Source: an uncultured Lachnospiraceae bacterium
GTDB taxonomy: Bacteria > Bacillota > Clostridia > Lachnospirales > Lachnospiraceae
Direction: 5' to 3'
Assembly (NCBI GenBank): GCA_934401915.1
Contig: CAKRSV010000017.1
Coordinates: forward strand, 1 to 18,541
DNA: 18,541 nt
The notes beneath the pieces were generated by a model. That model made no database searches. It was not told the DNA's origin and worked only from the letters and a program-made list of their open reading frames with translations. This document shows, piece after piece, positions 16,521 through 18,541 of the stretch; position 1 is the first letter of the stretch, and each line of letters opens with the position of its first letter. A program made the position numbers and the translations under genes.

Positions 16521-16898
16521 TTATACCTTATCCTTGAGCTTCTGCTCCTTTTGCAGCTCGACGAACGCCTTCTGCCCCTTTTTATAAGCCGTCACATAAA
16601 GCACGATCGCCACGATGATGACTGCACTCGCCACTGCCGTTGCAATGTTTGAGAAAAAGAAGCAGTCGTTTATAAAATTGATCGCGCCGGCAAGAATGAC
16701 CAGTATCCCTGCGATCAGTATCTTTTTGTACATATACTCGATAAATCCCGTCTTATCCTTGATGGACTTCTCATCCATCCCCTTGCCAAGCATGACGTTC
16801 GCAGTGATCGTACCGTTTTTCTTCGCCATAAACGCCGAATAGATCAGGTATATACCGCTCCCCATAAACAGGATATCGATAACGCTTCCCATTTCCAT
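16521..16898 (-). CDS. Small membrane protein of unknown function
   Basis: I do not recognise this 125-residue protein. It has three hydrophobic segments: residues about 3-19 (SVIDILFMGSGIYLIYSAF), about 62-87 (ILIAGILVILAGAINFIND and on) and about 88-110 (IATAVASAVIIVAIVLYVTAY). Between the first two is a charged loop of about 40 residues, and the C-terminus is basic (KKGQKAFVELQKEQKLKDKV). No catalytic motif is visible. I chose the ATG at 16898, 9 nt after AAGGAG (16913-16908); the ATG at 16907 abuts that site, and another ATG follows at 16892. It begins 43 bp after the thrC stop with no terminator between, so it is probably co-transcribed with thrC, but this may be chance neighbourhood. 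Confidence 0.75.
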   Translation of the reverse strand: MEMGSVIDILFMGSGIYLIYSAFMAKKNGTITANVMLGKGMDEKSIKDKTGFIEYMYKKILIAGILVILAGAINFINDCFFFSNIATAVASAVIIVAIVLYVTAYKKGQKAFVELQKEQKLKDKV

Positions 16899-16941
16899 GG
16901 CCAGCATCTCCTTCGCTTTCTTTTTTCTCTGTCGTACTCAA

Positions 16942-18441
16942 TCAGAGTCCGAGGAACTTCTTCACGGTTTCCTTCATCTCCGTCTTGTCGCATACGTTGT
17001 CGTGGACAACCGGCGCTGTCCTTATCTCCTCGATCGCCTTCGGAACCGCAATATTTCCGATTTTGGAAAGCTCATCTACCAGTTCAAAATCGGACATTGC
17101 ATCATACTTTTGATCGATCGCATCCATAACGCTTCTTGTGAACTTAAACGGACTTGCCGTAGAAGCGATAACCGTCTTGACCGGATCTTTGGTATCCTTC
17201 TGATACTTCTCATACACAACGCTTGCCACTGCCGTATGCGTATCCAGAATGTATCCCGTATTCTCATAGAGAGCCTTGATCCGTTTCGCAGTCTCCTCTT
17301 CCGTCGCATAGTTTGCGTAGAAATCCTTGAGCTTGTCTCTCATATCAGAAGAGATCTCATATTTTCCATCTGTTGTAAGGGCATTCATCAGTTCCTTATT
17401 CTTTTCCGCATCATTTCCGGCAATCCAGTAAATAAGACGCTCCAGATTGCTGGAGATCAGAATATCCATGGACGGGGAACTGGTCAGCACAAATTCTCTG
17501 TTCTTATCGTAGCTTCCTGTCTCGAAGAAATCAAACAGCACTTTATTTTCATTGGAGGCACAGATCAGCTTTGCCACCGGAAGTCCCATATTCTTTGCGT
17601 AGAACGCAGCCAGAATATTTCCGAAGTTGCCGGTAGGAACGACAATATTGATCTTCTCTCCCTCTTTGATCTTATCTTCCTCCAGAAGTTTCACATAGGC
17701 GTACACATAATATACCAGCTGAGGAAGCAGTCTTCCGATATTGATCGAATTTGCGGAGGAGAACTGCATTCCCGCCTTCTCCATCTCTGCTGCAAGCTCC
17801 TTGTCATTGAACAGCTTCTTCACGCCGGTCTGCGCGTCGTCAAAGTTTCCATGGATTCCCACAACAAAGGTATTGTCTCCCTTCTGGGTCACCATCTGCT
17901 TTTCCTGGATCGGGCTTACGCCGTTCTTCGGATAAAAGACGATGATCTTCGTCCCCTTCACACCGGCGAATCCAGCCAGAGCCGCCTTTCCCGTATCTCC
18001 CGAGGTCGCCGTGAGGATCACGATCTCGTTCTCCACATGATTCTTCTTTGCGGAAGTGATCATCAGATGTGGAAGAATGGAAAGTGCCATATCCTTAAAT
18101 GCAATCGTAGCTCCATGGAACAGCTCCAGATAATATGTACCCTCTGCCTCGACGATCGGTGCGATCACCTCTGTATCAAATTTGGAATCGTACGCCTTTT
18201 CGATACAGCCTTTGAGTTCTTCCTCCGTAAAGTCTGACAGGAACAGCTTCATCACTTCATACGCTACTTCCTGATAGCTTTTGCCCGCCAGATCCTTCAA
18301 GGGCATGTCCAGTGCCGGGATATGATCCGGTACAAAAAGACCTCCGTCCTCAGAAAGTCCTTTTAAGATCGCCTGTGAAGCCGTCACCTTCTTTTCTTTA
18401 TTTCTGGTACTGCTGTATAAAACCTCCATTTTGCCAACCAT
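16942..18441 (-). CDS. thrC: Threonine synthase
   Basis: This PLP enzyme converts O-phospho-L-homoserine to threonine, the last step of threonine synthesis. 499 residues, the size of the longer bacterial and fungal-type ThrC. Visible features: N-terminal YSSTRNKEKKVTASQAIL and GLSEDGGLFVPD, the PLP-binding lysine in ATIAFKDMALSILPHLM (K116 counted from the first Met), the phosphate-binding ILTATSGDTGKAALAGF, and VPTGNFGNILAAFYAKNMGLP. AGGAAAGG precedes the ATG at 18441; a second ATG four codons on (18429, MEVLYSSTR) matches the usual family start but is about 13 nt from that site. No thrA or thrB is present in the window. No T-box or clear promoter was seen in the 100 bp left upstream. Confidence 0.96.
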   Translation of the reverse strand: MVGKMEVLYSSTRNKEKKVTASQAILKGLSEDGGLFVPDHIPALDMPLKDLAGKSYQEVAYEVMKLFLSDFTEEELKGCIEKAYDSKFDTEVIAPIVEAEGTYYLELFHGATIAFKDMALSILPHLMITSAKKNHVENEIVILTATSGDTGKAALAGFAGVKGTKIIVFYPKNGVSPIQEKQMVTQKGDNTFVVGIHGNFDDAQTGVKKLFNDKELAAEMEKAGMQFSSANSINIGRLLPQLVYYVYAYVKLLEEDKIKEGEKINIVVPTGNFGNILAAFYAKNMGLPVAKLICASNENKVLFDFFETGSYDKNREFVLTSSPSMDILISSNLERLIYWIAGNDAEKNKELMNALTTDGKYEISSDMRDKLKDFYANYATEEETAKRIKALYENTGYILDTHTAVASVVYEKYQKDTKDPVKTVIASTASPFKFTRSVMDAIDQKYDAMSDFELVDELSKIGNIAVPKAIEEIRTAPVVHDNVCDKTEMKETVKKFLGL

Positions 18442-18469
18442 GCCTTTCCTGTGTTTTCCTAACTTCCTT

Positions 18470-18485
18470 GTCTGCTTTCGCAGAC
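18470..18485. repeat. Short palindrome upstream of thrC
   Basis: GTCTGC-tttc-GCAGAC is a perfect 6-bp inverted repeat about 30 bp upstream of the thrC start. A near copy of its core, GTCTGCTTCGCAG, lies at 18519-18531. It could be a leader hairpin of thrC, or part of a dispersed repeat. Confidence 0.5.
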
Positions 18486-18510
18486 TGTTCTCTCGCTATT
18501 GAGCGCAGAA

Positions 18511-18541
18511 AAACAAATGTCTGCTTCGCAGCCGCTTGTTT
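18511..18541. repeat. Imperfect inverted repeat at the window edge
   Basis: AAACAA (18511-18516) pairs with TTGTTT (18536-18541) around a CTGC-ttc-GCAG core, with mismatches between. On the minus strand it is followed by TTTTTCTG, so it may be the terminator of a gene beyond the right edge. It is cut by the window end and may extend further. Confidence 0.45.

Noticed and set aside
16897..18237. 446-codon open frame on the plus strand opposite thrC
   Set aside because: ThrC motifs are unambiguous on the minus strand, and the plus frame also crosses the thrC-membrane protein gap. It is a shadow frame.
1..18541. Mobile elements, CRISPR arrays, tRNA or rRNA genes
   Set aside because: No transposase, integrase, regularly spaced repeats, tRNA or rRNA-like sequence was seen on either strand when reading by eye.

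Overview
The window reads as an ordinary chromosomal stretch of an anaerobic, Gram-positive Clostridia bacterium, most likely a Lachnospiraceae-type gut commensal. The signs are a T-box-controlled pheST operon, a SpoIID-family gene, an ATP-type pckA next to a stand-alone citrate synthase, strong AAGGAGG-type ribosome binding sites and moderate GC. I saw no phage, IS, CRISPR or conjugative genes. The genus is not determined. All protein calls rest on motifs recognised by eye.

Region 1 (1-7540, minus strand) is a pheS-pheT-M18 aminopeptidase-queA-PilZ-VanZ cluster with short gaps. It starts from a TTGACA/TAGAAT promoter buried in the end of the upstream yihY-like gene, passes through a tRNA-Phe T-box leader, and ends at a strong hairpin at 23-58. 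The link is phenylalanyl-tRNA charging and tRNA queuosine modification, plus unrelated peptidase, c-di-GMP-receptor and membrane genes.

Region 2 (7514-11012, minus) has a yihY/BrkB-like membrane protein translationally coupled (ATGA overlap) to a long SpoIID/LytB-type protein. Upstream lies a roughly 190-nt RNA with its own consensus promoter, mutually pairing ends and a following terminator, which I call 6S RNA (SsrS).

Region 3 (11064-14807, minus) has a membrane EAL-domain (c-di-GMP phosphodiesterase-type) gene whose N-terminus is split by an apparent one-base frameshift near 12811. Next is pckA, with a clear promoter, two abutting leader hairpins and its own terminator.

Region 4 (14808-18541): citrate synthase is the only plus-strand gene. 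It diverges from pckA across a 361-bp intergenic region that holds both promoters and a 17-bp palindrome. It ends at a hairpin facing a minus-strand pair, thrC followed by a small membrane protein of unknown function. The right edge carries short palindromic repeats.

No clearly undescribed system is visible. The best second looks are the frameshifted EAL gene, the pckA leader hairpins, the promoter fused to the yihY stop codon, the 6S RNA locus, and the long N-terminal extension on the SpoIID protein.
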